A program made the position numbers and the translations under genes. Below, piece after piece: positions 1-5,884 of a stretch of DNA of 5,884 nt. Source of the DNA: Synechococcaceae cyanobacterium (GTDB lineage Bacteria > Cyanobacteriota > Cyanobacteriia > PCC-6307 > Cyanobiaceae); NCBI GenBank assembly GCA_947460085.1, contig CANHGA010000137.1, positions 1-5,884 on the forward strand. Reading direction: 5' to 3'. How positions within the stretch are numbered: position 1 is the first letter of the stretch; each line of letters starts with the position of its first letter. The notes below the pieces were generated by a model. That model was not told the DNA's origin. It did no database searches and saw only the letters and a list, made by a program, of their open reading frames with translations.

Positions 1-706
1 CGTCGGAATGGCGGAAATGGACGCGGAAATCCTGCATGAACTCGTAGTGCACCACCGTTGCCGGGGAGCGGCTGGCGCTCTCCAGGAACGTCTGCAAGCC
101 GTCGCGGCTGACGTTGTCAACGCAAGGCAAACCCAGTACATAGAGCTTCTCCAAGGGCAGGGTGGCCTCGACCGCGCGGAGCGCCTGGATCTGGCAGCCC
201 ACGCCAATGGCCATCAAGCGCCGAATCCCACTGCCGGGCAACTGCTCCAGCACTTCCAAGTTTGGGGAGAGGGTGGGCTTGTTCACCCGGGATGCCAGCA
301 CCTCCTCGGGGGTTCGGGCCAGCACCGGCACCGGGGTAAAGCGATCGTCGGGGCTCTGACCCACGCACAACACCGCATCCACCAGGCCGGTTTCCAGGGC
401 CCTAACGCCAATCCGGCTGACAATCCCCGTCCACTGGGCGCCCTCGATGGGCTGGCGCAGGCGCGCGCTGAGCATGCGCTGGCTGACGCCGAAATAGAGC
501 TCGTCTTCGTTGTTGAGGTCGCGGGACCGTCCGTGGACCCGCTCCTCCATCGACTCGAACTGCTGGTTCAAAAAGGCACAGGCCTGGCGCACGTAGGCCA
601 CCCAGCGGCTATCGCAAAGCCCGCACTGGCTGCAGAGATCCTTGGCAGGGTAGGTACTGCCCTTCGCCAAGGGCTTGGCCCGCTCATGGGGAGCAATCGA
701 AACCAT
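1..706 (-). CDS. bciB: Ferredoxin-dependent 8-vinyl reductase BciB (FrhB family), N-terminal part
   Basis: This is the first 235 residues of a protein that runs off the left edge. Cyanobacterial members (Synechocystis slr1923 type) are about 400 residues, so roughly 160 C-terminal residues are missing. BciB reduces the 8-vinyl group of divinyl (proto)chlorophyllide using ferredoxin, FAD and [4Fe-4S] clusters; it is related to the F420 hydrogenase beta subunit and to plant 7-hydroxymethyl chlorophyll a reductase. The fragment shows an N-terminal cysteine cluster (C25, C28, C31, C43, in DLCSQCGLCDSRW...RQACAF), then the FrhB-type core with GVGCQIQALR (C171) and LGLPCVDNVSRDG (C195), which are candidate cluster ligands. 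The ATG at 704-706 is the only sensible start: an in-frame TAG lies upstream and no ATG or GTG occurs between them. The gene is divergent from the LCP gene. The family assignment comes from recalled homologues, but the match is consistent throughout. The reductase role is by family; cyanobacterial relatives can also act on 7-hydroxymethyl chlorophyll. Confidence 0.93.
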   Translation of the reverse strand, partial: MVSIAPHERAKPLAKGSTYPAKDLCSQCGLCDSRWVAYVRQACAFLNQQFESMEERVHGRSRDLNNEDELYFGVSQRMLSARLRQPIEGAQWTGIVSRIGVRALETGLVDAVLCVGQSPDDRFTPVPVLARTPEEVLASRVNKPTLSPNLEVLEQLPGSGIRRLMAIGVGCQIQALRAVEATLPLEKLYVLGLPCVDNVSRDGLQTFLESASRSPATVVHYEFMQDFRVHFRHSD

Positions 707-800
707 CGGGGCCCTATCTGCCCCGCAACGCTATCGGGTGCCACCAACGGAGTTGGGCCAAAGTGGTCGCTTCTGTCGTTGCTCGGGCGCGTCACACCCC
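707..800. promoter_or_regulatory. Divergent intergenic region between bciB and the LCP gene
   Basis: These 94 bases lie between two divergent start codons and must supply at least part of the promoters for both genes (inference). No convincing -35/-10 pair is visible on either strand. The one structured element is a short inverted repeat, CCAAC (744-748) and GTTGG (752-756) around GGA, which could be a small operator or chance. No Shine-Dalgarno sequence precedes the LCP start. Upstream of bciB there is only a weak AGGG. Confidence 0.35.
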
Positions 801-1814
801 ATGGCCCCACGCCCCACACCCGCCAAAAAGCCAGTGCCTTCAAGGCGTAAGCGGGTAGCCCTTCGCCTTGGAGCAGCGGGCCTGGGCCTGGCCGGTGGCC
901 TCGCACTCCTCGGCCAGATCTGGCCTGAAGCCGATCGCTCCCAGGAAGCCCCGAAGACCCTCACCGCCGCCGATCTGGCCAAAGCGCCCACCCGATCGAT
1001 CACGCTGCTGGTGATTGGGGTGGATTCAGACCGGCTCAGGGATCCCCTCAACGGAGCCGCCCCCCTGGGGCCAGCCAACAACGATGCCCTGATGCTGCTG
1101 CGCATCAACCCCTCTGGCCCGCTCCAGGTACTCACCATCCCCCCCAGCCTGGCGGTACAACTCCCTGGGCAACGGGCCCCGCAACCACTCGGGACGCTGT
1201 ATCGCATCGGCGGTCCTGCCCTGACCGCCGATGCGGTGCGGGAACTGGTGGGGCTGCCTTCGGAGCAACCCGAGCGCTACGTGGTGATCAGCCGCGCAGG
1301 CTTAAGGGAACTGGTGGATGGCCTTGGCGGGGTGAACGCCAATCCACCCATGGAAATGCGCTACGGCGACAAAAGCCAAAACCTGACCATCCAGCTGGAT
1401 GGCGGCCTGCAAAAACTCCATGGCCGTCCCATCGAACAGCTGGTCCGATTCCGCGATCCGCTCAATCCCGACGACAGCCGCCAGGACAACCAGCAGGAGG
1501 TGGCCAGAAGCCTGCTCCAGGAATTGGCCATCCCTGCCCAACTGGGACGGATCCCAGCCTTGGTGCGCAATTTGCAGGGTCAGGTGACGACCAATTTGAG
1601 CGAGGCCGAGATCCTCAGCCTGCTGGCCGCTGGCTTGGCCCAACCGGACACCGTGCAATTCAGCAGCATTCCCCTGGCACCGCTGGATAGATCAGCGGTT
1701 CCCACCTCAGCGCTTAGAGACCCAAAACAACGCCCTGGTGGCTTGGGCACAAAGCGCGCTGCCCTGCGTCATATCGCCAGCGCTGCCCCTAGCCCCCTGT
1801 GGCCCAGCCCCTAG
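801..1814 (+). CDS. LCP-family (LytR-CpsA-Psr) envelope protein
   Basis: A 337-residue membrane-anchored protein. LCP enzymes transfer glycopolymers from undecaprenyl-pyrophosphate carriers to the cell wall on the outer face of the inner membrane. A basic N-terminus (K9, K10, R15-R18) precedes one hydrophobic helix at about 19-41, and the rest should be periplasmic. The LCP core begins with ITLLVIGVDSD (67-77), followed by PANNDALMLLRIN (91-103), LVDGLGGV (171-178) and LVRFRDP (214-220) with R216, R218 and R227. Two features look divergent from typical LCPs: NND stands where RSD is common, and N230 precedes QQ where arginine is usual, so activity may be altered. The ATG at 801 is preferred to an in-frame start at 675, which would overlap bciB and add an unrelated 42-residue leader. 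The last 45 or so residues resemble no LCP sequence I know and use rarer codons (AGA, TCA). The gene converges on the next one with a 24 bp gap. The family is fairly sure; the substrate is unknown. Confidence 0.82.
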   Translation: MAPRPTPAKKPVPSRRKRVALRLGAAGLGLAGGLALLGQIWPEADRSQEAPKTLTAADLAKAPTRSITLLVIGVDSDRLRDPLNGAAPLGPANNDALMLLRINPSGPLQVLTIPPSLAVQLPGQRAPQPLGTLYRIGGPALTADAVRELVGLPSEQPERYVVISRAGLRELVDGLGGVNANPPMEMRYGDKSQNLTIQLDGGLQKLHGRPIEQLVRFRDPLNPDDSRQDNQQEVARSLLQELAIPAQLGRIPALVRNLQGQVTTNLSEAEILSLLAAGLAQPDTVQFSSIPLAPLDRSAVPTSALRDPKQRPGGLGTKRAALRHIASAAPSPLWPSP

Positions 1815-1838
1815 CCGACTCGAGCCGGTCGACCCTGC

Positions 1839-2387
1839 TTAGTTCAGGCGGCAGCGCAGCGCCAAATCCAGGGCCGATCGCAGGGCCACGGATTGGTCTA
1901 GGGAGGCTTGCCCAGAGGGAGATTGATCAGCCTGCAGGGCACCGAGCCAGGGCAAACCATCGCGGCAACGCTCCGCCGATGCCCAGGGCTCTCCCCACTG
2001 GACCAGCCCCACCAAAGGCACCTGCCAGTTTTTCAACAGGGCTGTCATGGCCGCCGGAACTCCTGTCTGAAGCTGGTCAGAACTGAACACCAGCAGCGCC
2101 GATTGGCGCCAGGCCCCCAGGGCCTCTGCCCAGTGGCCACCACCGGCCAGGGGCAACCCGGGATCCAGGGGCAGACCCAGCAAAGCGGGCCTCGGCCCTA
2201 GCGCTGGCTCCCCAGCTGGGGGCTGGAGCTGCTGCAGGGCCCTATTGGGATCGTCTCCTTGGCCCAGGTGCTGCCAGCGGTCGTCCCAGGTCCCTTGCAG
2301 CGCCAGGGCCAAGGGCTGCCCCAGGTCCGCCTGCAGGGCCTTCACCTGGGCGGCGGGTCCCGCACTGAGTACCACCAAAAGGGTCAT
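1839..2387 (-). CDS. Hypothetical protein, probably conserved in picocyanobacteria
   Basis: A 182-residue protein whose function I do not recognise. It has a strand-like hydrophobic N-terminus (MTLLVVLSAGP, 1-11), a proline- and glutamine-rich stretch (about 40-80), then the most protein-like block: GGGHWAEALGAWRQ (82-95), SALLVFSSDQLQTG (96-109), and PLVGLVQWGEPW (124-135) followed by RDGLPWLGAL (142-151). Alternating strands and helices suggest a small alpha/beta fold, perhaps Rossmann-like, but no nucleotide-binding motif is visible. There is no signal peptide or membrane segment, so it is probably cytoplasmic. The ATG at 2385-2387 is chosen over an in-frame GTG 27 bases upstream because the longer form adds a poor leader (MPAPSPEIA). 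It is divergent from prs across 68 bp and convergent with the LCP gene. That it is a real gene rests on coherent composition, good packing and vague recall of similar picocyanobacterial proteins. Confidence 0.75.
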   Translation of the reverse strand: MTLLVVLSAGPAAQVKALQADLGQPLALALQGTWDDRWQHLGQGDDPNRALQQLQPPAGEPALGPRPALLGLPLDPGLPLAGGGHWAEALGAWRQSALLVFSSDQLQTGVPAAMTALLKNWQVPLVGLVQWGEPWASAERCRDGLPWLGALQADQSPSGQASLDQSVALRSALDLALRCRLN

Positions 2388-2455
2388 TGCTATTTCTGGT
2401 GAGGGGGCCGGCACGCTTCTACCATCGGGTTTCAGCCGACGCCCCCTCGCCCGTC
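2388..2455. promoter_or_regulatory. Divergent intergenic region between the hypothetical gene and prs
   Basis: These 68 bases separate two divergent start codons, so promoter or leader elements for both genes are expected here (inference). No clear -35/-10 pair can be picked out: TTGCTA at 2387 and TACCAT at 2420 are each partial matches, but their spacing of 27 is too long. The notable element is a perfect 8 bp inverted repeat described separately. No Shine-Dalgarno site precedes the prs GTG. Confidence 0.4.
2401..2448. repeat. Perfect 8 bp inverted repeat upstream of prs
   Basis: GAGGGGGC at 2401-2408 is the exact reverse complement of GCCCCCTC at 2441-2448, with 32 bases between the arms. 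The right arm ends seven bases before the prs GTG. It could form a GC-rich stem in a prs leader transcript that hides the start region, or be a spaced binding site. It could also be chance in GC-rich DNA. The match is seen directly; any function is inference. Confidence 0.45.
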
Positions 2456-3463
2456 GTGACCAGTTTCTTGACTGCTGATCGGGTCGCCAACGAGGGCCAG
2501 CAGCCCCAGTCCAGCCACGACACCCGGCGATTGCGGTTGTTTAGTGGCACCTCCAACCAAGAGCTGGCCAAGGAAATTGGCGCCTACCTGGGCGTGCCCG
2601 ATGGCCCCAGGGTGATCAAGCGGTTTGCCGATGGCGAGCTGTACATCCAAATCCAGGAATCGATCCGCGGCTGCGATGTCTTCCTGATCCAGCCCACCTG
2701 TGCTCCGGTGAACGATCACCTGATGGAGCTGTTGATCATGGTGGATGCCTGCAAGCGCGCCTCGGCGCGCCAGGTCACCGCGGTGGTGCCCTACTACGGC
2801 TACGCCCGGGCCGACCGCAAAACCGCTGGCCGCGAATCGATTACCGCCAAATTGGTGGCCAACCTGCTGGCCAAATCGGGAGTTGACCGCGTGCTGGCCA
2901 TGGACCTGCACTCGGCCCAGATCCAGGGTTACTTCGACATTCCCTGCGACCACATCTACGGCTCGCCGGTGTTGGTGGATTACCTCAACACCCGCAACCT
3001 TGGTGAGCTGGTGGTGGTGTCTCCGGATGTGGGCGGGGTGGCCCGGGCCCGGGCCTTCGCCAAGCAACTGGGCGATGCCCCCCTCGCCATCATCGACAAA
3101 CGCCGCTCGGCCCACAACGTGGCCGAAAGCCTCACCGTGATTGGCGATGTGGCCGGCAAAACGGCGGTTTTGATCGACGACATGATCGATACCGGGGGCA
3201 CCATCTGCCAGGGAGCCAAGTTGCTGCGCAAGCAAGGGGCCGCCCGGGTGCTGGCCTGTGCCACCCACGCTGTCTTTTCACCCCCGGCCATCGAACGGCT
3301 CTCCGAACCGGGATTGTTTGAGGAGGTGATCGTCACCAACAGTATTCCGATGCCCGAAGAACGGCGCTTCCCCCAGTTGCAGGTGCTCTCCGTGGCCACG
3401 ATGCTGGGCGAAGCCATCTGGCGGATCCACGAAGAGAGCTCCGTGAGCTCCATGTTTCGCTGA
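2456..3463 (+). CDS. prs: Ribose-phosphate pyrophosphokinase (PRPP synthase)
   Basis: A 335-residue cytoplasmic enzyme that makes 5-phosphoribosyl 1-pyrophosphate from ribose 5-phosphate and ATP, feeding purine, pyrimidine, histidine, tryptophan and NAD synthesis. All class I motifs are present: RFADGE (56-61), the ATP-binding segment VPYYGYARADRK (111-122), the PRPP synthase signature DLHSAQIQGYF (150-160), SPDVGGVARA (189-198), the flexible-loop DKRR (214-217) and the PRPP-binding VLIDDMIDTGGTI (238-250). The end, EESSVSSMFR, is typical of the cyanobacterial form. The start is taken as GTG at 2456, giving (M)TSFLTAD..., which matches the N-terminus I recall from marine Synechococcus orthologues and their length of about 330. 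A TTG 69 bases upstream in the same frame would reach into the divergent gene's start codon and is unlikely. Relative to E. coli Prs there is an extra N-terminal segment of about 22 residues. The next gene follows after 17 bases and is probably co-transcribed. Confidence 0.97.
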   Translation: MTSFLTADRVANEGQQPQSSHDTRRLRLFSGTSNQELAKEIGAYLGVPDGPRVIKRFADGELYIQIQESIRGCDVFLIQPTCAPVNDHLMELLIMVDACKRASARQVTAVVPYYGYARADRKTAGRESITAKLVANLLAKSGVDRVLAMDLHSAQIQGYFDIPCDHIYGSPVLVDYLNTRNLGELVVVSPDVGGVARARAFAKQLGDAPLAIIDKRRSAHNVAESLTVIGDVAGKTAVLIDDMIDTGGTICQGAKLLRKQGAARVLACATHAVFSPPAIERLSEPGLFEEVIVTNSIPMPEERRFPQLQVLSVATMLGEAIWRIHEESSVSSMFR

Positions 3464-3480
3464 TCACCACTAAAGCTTCG

Positions 3481-4674
3481 ATGGGAAAGAGGCTGTTGGC
3501 CAGCCTTGCCGCTTCCACCCTTGGCCTGGCCAGCCTGCTGGGGTGCGGCAGTGCCTGGGGCCAGACCAGGCGGGTTGGCGTCTGGCTCACCAACAGCCCG
3601 AGCCCGCTGTACTACGACAACGGCAGGATTGATCGGGCCGTGGCCGAGCTGGCCGAAGCCGGCTTCAACACCCTCTATCCCAACGTGTGGAGCCGGGGAA
3701 GCACCTTCCACCGCTCCGCCTTTGCCCCCATCGAGCCGGCCCTGGCCCAGGCGCAATCCCAAACCAACGGCAGCGGATCCAGGGCCCTGGATCCGATTTG
3801 CCGCATGACGGCAGCGGCCCATCGACGCGGCATGCAGGTGATTCCTTGGTTGGAGTACGGATTGATGGAGCCCGCCGATGCCGCCGTGGTGCAACAACAC
3901 CCCGACTGGATCCTGCAGGCCAGCGATGGCTCCAGCAGCGTGAGCATGCATGGCAAGGCGATGGTGTGGCTCAATCCCGCCCATCCCGGCGTGCGCCAAC
4001 GCTTGATCGGCCTGATTGGCGAAATCGTGCGGCGCTGCAGCGTCGATGGCATCCAGCTCGACGACCACTTCGCCTGGCCCGTCGATCTTGGCTACGACCC
4101 CTACACCCGGGCGCTCTACCGCAAGGACACCGGCAATGATCCCCCCCTGAATGGGGCCGATCGGGCCTGGATGACCTGGCGGCGCCACCGGCTCACCGAC
4201 CTGCTCCGGGAGCTGAGGCAGGTGCTCAAAACCAAGGGCACAGGCCGGGCCTACGTGAGCCTGTCCCCGGGGCCCTTTCGCTTTGCCTACAACAAATGGC
4301 TCCAGGACTGGGAGCTCTGGTCCCTCGGCGGACTGATCGATGAATTGGTGGTGCAGAACTACGCCTACTCCGTGGCGGGGTTTGCCAAAGATCTCCAGCA
4401 GCCGGCCCTGGTCAAGGCCAGCGGCTGGGGAATCCCTGTAGAAATTGGCATCCTGGCTGGATTTGGGGGGCGCACCACCCCCATGGACGACCTAAACCAG
4501 CGGGTGCAGATCGCCAACGCCAAGGGCCATGGCGTGATTTATTTCTACTGGGAAGGGCTTTGGGGCCAATACGCCGGCCCGGAAGGGGCCTCCCTGCGAA
4601 GGCAAGCCTTCCAGCAGATTCACGCCAGCTCTCCAGCACCGCCGCTTCTGCCACCCATGACCTTGAGCCGATGA
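3481..4674 (+). CDS. Exported family-10-like glycoside hydrolase (GHL10/DUF187)
   Basis: A 397-residue protein resembling the GHL10 (formerly DUF187) glycosidase-like family, a TIM-barrel group with some members acting on envelope or matrix polysaccharides. The N-terminus is an export signal: K3-R4, a hydrophobic stretch at about 5-20, then LLGC with C22, a near-consensus lipobox, so it may be a lipoprotein. Cleavage after AWG (27) by the ordinary signal peptidase is the alternative. The barrel starts at RRVGVWLTNSPSPLYY (30-45), continues with GFNTLYPNVWSRG (61-73), MQVIPWLEYGL (118-128) and VWLNPAHPGVRQ (162-173), then SVDGIQLDDHF (187-197). There D189, D194 and D195 are the expected catalytic-centre acids. 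Later strands include VSLSPGPFR (259-267) and ELVVQNYAYS (288-297). The C-terminus is a proline-rich tail. It follows prs by 17 bases with no Shine-Dalgarno site, so co-transcription is likely. It contains a 22 bp palindrome at residues 98-105. The family is well supported; the substrate and actual hydrolase activity are unknown. Confidence 0.87.
   Translation: MGKRLLASLAASTLGLASLLGCGSAWGQTRRVGVWLTNSPSPLYYDNGRIDRAVAELAEAGFNTLYPNVWSRGSTFHRSAFAPIEPALAQAQSQTNGSGSRALDPICRMTAAAHRRGMQVIPWLEYGLMEPADAAVVQQHPDWILQASDGSSSVSMHGKAMVWLNPAHPGVRQRLIGLIGEIVRRCSVDGIQLDDHFAWPVDLGYDPYTRALYRKDTGNDPPLNGADRAWMTWRRHRLTDLLRELRQVLKTKGTGRAYVSLSPGPFRFAYNKWLQDWELWSLGGLIDELVVQNYAYSVAGFAKDLQQPALVKASGWGIPVEIGILAGFGGRTTPMDDLNQRVQIANAKGHGVIYFYWEGLWGQYAGPEGASLRRQAFQQIHASSPAPPLLPPMTLSR
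3774..3795. repeat. 22 bp perfect palindrome inside the glycoside hydrolase gene
   Basis: The left half CGGATCCAGGG (3774-3784) is the exact reverse complement of the right half CCCTGGATCCG (3785-3795), with no spacer. The flanking bases do not extend it. It lies in frame and encodes part of a small linker rich in Ser, Gly and Asn (about residues 93-104), where sequence constraint is probably low. It contains two BamHI-type GGATCC sites around a GGGCCC core. Confidence 0.9.
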
Positions 4675-4688
4675 GCTCGAGCCCAAAA

Positions 4689-4717
4689 CTTGGTGGAGGC
4701 AAGCCGGATTCGCCAAG
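4689..4717 (-). terminator. Possible terminator of pepN between convergent genes
   Basis: The 45 bp gap between the two convergent stop codons holds the arms CTTGG (4689-4693) and CCAAG (4713-4717), about 19 bases apart, extended by T-G and G-C pairs when read on the plus strand. Read on the minus strand, the stem starts a few bases after the pepN TAA and is followed at once by TTTT (4685-4688), the arrangement of an intrinsic terminator. The stem is short, with a C-A mismatch in that direction, and the T run is brief, so it is weak. In the plus direction no T run follows. Confidence 0.35.
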
Positions 4718-4719
4718 CC

Positions 4720-5884
4720 TTACCCAGGGCGACCCAAGCACTGCTCCACCACCTCGCGGGTGTTGGTGGAGAGCCCTGAGCTTGCCAACTGCTCCAGGGC
4801 CTCCCGCATGCGGCCACCGCGCTGCTCGCCGTAGCTCTGCCAACGGCTCAACACCTTCGCCATACGGGAGGCGGTGATCGGATTGCGTTGATCCAGCCCA
4901 GCGATCTGCTCGGCCATAAAGCGATACCCCGAGCCATCCGCCGCGTGGAACACGGGGGTGTTACCGGCCAAACCACCCAGCACCGCCCGCACGGAATTGG
5001 GGGCGGCCGGATCAAAGCGGGGATGCTCCAGCAGGCGGGCCACCCGCTCCAGCCCATCGGCGAAGGGGGCCGAGGCCTCCAGGCCAAACCAGGAATCGAG
5101 GATCACCGGCCTGTCCTGCCAGCGGACAAAGAAGACCGCCATGGCGTCCTCCCGTTCAGCCCCTGGATGGCCATTGAGGGCCCGCAAACCGGCCCGGGCC
5201 AAGGTCATCGACGGCCCCGACACGGCCTCGCAGGCCGACTTCTTCACCCCAGGGTCCCCGGCGGCGCAGCGCCAACTCCAAACCACCCCGGTGAGCAGCC
5301 GATCCCCGTTGCCCTGGGGCCAGGCCAGTTCCCACTGGGGGCGACAGCGTTCCATAGCTTGCCCCAAGGGATCGGCCAAGGCCTCGCCAAAGCGCTGTCG
5401 CAGAGCCATCAGGGCCGCAAACAGGGCCGGGGGGTCAGGCACCTGGTGCTGGGCCGCTACGGCATCTTCCAGCTCGGCCATGCCGGGCAGCGCCAACAGG
5501 ACACTGCGGCTCGCCTCCGACAGCAACGGATCCGCCAGGATCCGGGCAAAGGCATCCACCAACTCCTCTTCCAACAGGCCATCGGCTTGGCCGGCAGCCC
5601 GAGCCAACACCGCCTTCCTCAGCAGCAGCTGGCCCGCATCCCAACGGGAAAAGGGATCGCTGTCGCAGGCCAGCAGGTGCACCAACTCGCTGGTGGGGCG
5701 GCCCATCTCGAGCTTCACCGGTGCTGAAAACTGGCGCAGCAGCGACAGGCTGGGGGGATGGGAATCGCAGGGGAGGCCCTCAAGGCGCAGGTATTGCTCC
5801 TCTTGATCAATCACCACCAAACGGGTGCCTGTCCCCCAGCGTGGGGGCAACACGGCCGCAGCGGCCTGGTCCGCATCTTCACCA
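4720..5884 (-). CDS. pepN: Aminopeptidase N (M1 family), C-terminal part
   Basis: This is the last 387 residues of a protein that continues off the right edge; the family is about 870 residues. PepN is a cytosolic zinc aminopeptidase that trims N-terminal residues from peptides. The zinc site HEXXH and the GAMEN motif lie in the missing half, so catalytic competence cannot be judged. What is present matches the DUF3458 region: LPPRWGTGTRLVVIDQEEQ, then LLRQFSAPVKLEM, and a long helical array of the C-terminal domain. Near the end it has DSWFGLEASAP, NSVRAVLGGLAGNTPVFHA, DGSGYRFMAEQIAGLDQRNP and ASRMAKVLSRWQSYGEQR, all close to E. coli PepN (for example NPQVASRL and FHAEDGSGY). The reading frame is open to the window edge; a GTG at 5851-5853 is an internal valine, not the start. 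The stop is TAA at 4720-4722. It converges on the glycoside hydrolase gene and is probably an independent unit. Confidence 0.94.
   Translation of the reverse strand, partial: GEDADQAAAAVLPPRWGTGTRLVVIDQEEQYLRLEGLPCDSHPPSLSLLRQFSAPVKLEMGRPTSELVHLLACDSDPFSRWDAGQLLLRKAVLARAAGQADGLLEEELVDAFARILADPLLSEASRSVLLALPGMAELEDAVAAQHQVPDPPALFAALMALRQRFGEALADPLGQAMERCRPQWELAWPQGNGDRLLTGVVWSWRCAAGDPGVKKSACEAVSGPSMTLARAGLRALNGHPGAEREDAMAVFFVRWQDRPVILDSWFGLEASAPFADGLERVARLLEHPRFDPAAPNSVRAVLGGLAGNTPVFHAADGSGYRFMAEQIAGLDQRNPITASRMAKVLSRWQSYGEQRGGRMREALEQLASSGLSTNTREVVEQCLGRPG

Noticed and set aside
744..756. CCAAC-GGA-GTTGG inverted repeat as an operator
   Set aside because: Only five base pairs per arm; expected by chance in a region of this size. 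Kept as a remark on the intergenic region, not as a finding.
8..850. Long plus-strand open frame opposite bciB
   Set aside because: It is antisense to a clear BciB frame, its composition (His, Gln, Ala, Gly rich) is typical of a shadow frame in GC-rich DNA, and it runs into the LCP start.
1815..1838. Terminator between the convergent LCP and hypothetical genes
   Set aside because: The 24 bp gap has only a four-base CGAC/GTCG pairing and no T run on either strand.
340..1880. Cyanobacterial HIP1 sites (GCGATCGC)
   Set aside because: Only seven-of-eight matches were seen (near 341, 933 and 1873); no exact copy, in line with picocyanobacteria that lack HIP1 enrichment.
2432..3268. 278-codon minus-strand open frame opposite prs
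   Set aside because: Fully antisense to a highly conserved enzyme, with low-complexity composition and no family resemblance.
396..3788. AGGGCCCT occurring three times (396, 2236, 3781) as a dispersed motif
   Set aside because: An eight-base GC-rich palindrome built from common codons (AGG GCC CTG and similar). The three copies share no flanking sequence, so a repeat family is not supported.
2980..4188. 402-codon minus-strand open frame across prs and the glycoside hydrolase gene
   Set aside because: It spans two well-supported genes and their junction, with no recognisable domain; a shadow of third-position GC bias.
4888..5806. Two long overlapping plus-strand open frames opposite pepN
   Set aside because: Both are antisense to a clear PepN C-terminal domain and look like compositional shadows.

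Overview
The window looks like ordinary chromosomal DNA from a GC-rich picocyanobacterium of the marine or freshwater Synechococcus/Cyanobium type. Three things point there: a BciB-type ferredoxin-dependent divinyl reductase of chlorophyll synthesis at the left edge, a ribose-phosphate pyrophosphokinase whose sequence reads like picocyanobacterial Prs, and a short LCP-family envelope protein. Genes are tightly packed, strong Shine-Dalgarno sites are absent, and no transposase, integrase, tRNA, rRNA, CRISPR array or phage gene was seen.

Layout. At 1-706 on the minus strand lies the first 235 residues of bciB; its C-terminus is off the left edge. A 94 bp divergent gap separates it from an LCP (LytR-CpsA-Psr) protein on the plus strand at 801-1814. 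That gene converges, with a 24 bp gap, on an unrecognised 182-residue protein on the minus strand (1839-2387). A 68 bp divergent gap with an 8 bp inverted repeat leads to prs (2456-3463), which most likely starts with GTG. Seventeen bases downstream on the same strand is a secreted or lipid-anchored family-10-like glycoside hydrolase (GHL10/DUF187, 3481-4674), probably co-transcribed with prs. It converges on the C-terminal 387 residues of pepN (aminopeptidase N, minus strand, 4720 to the right edge), with a 45 bp gap holding a weak terminator-like hairpin.

Functionally the genes are mostly unrelated housekeeping: chlorophyll reduction, envelope glycopolymer attachment, PRPP supply, an envelope-associated carbohydrate-active protein, and peptide turnover. 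No dedicated new system is evident. The items most worth a second look are the 22 bp perfect palindrome inside the glycoside hydrolase gene, the inverted repeat upstream of prs, the atypical active-site region and odd C-terminal tail of the LCP protein, and the uncharacterised protein next to prs.
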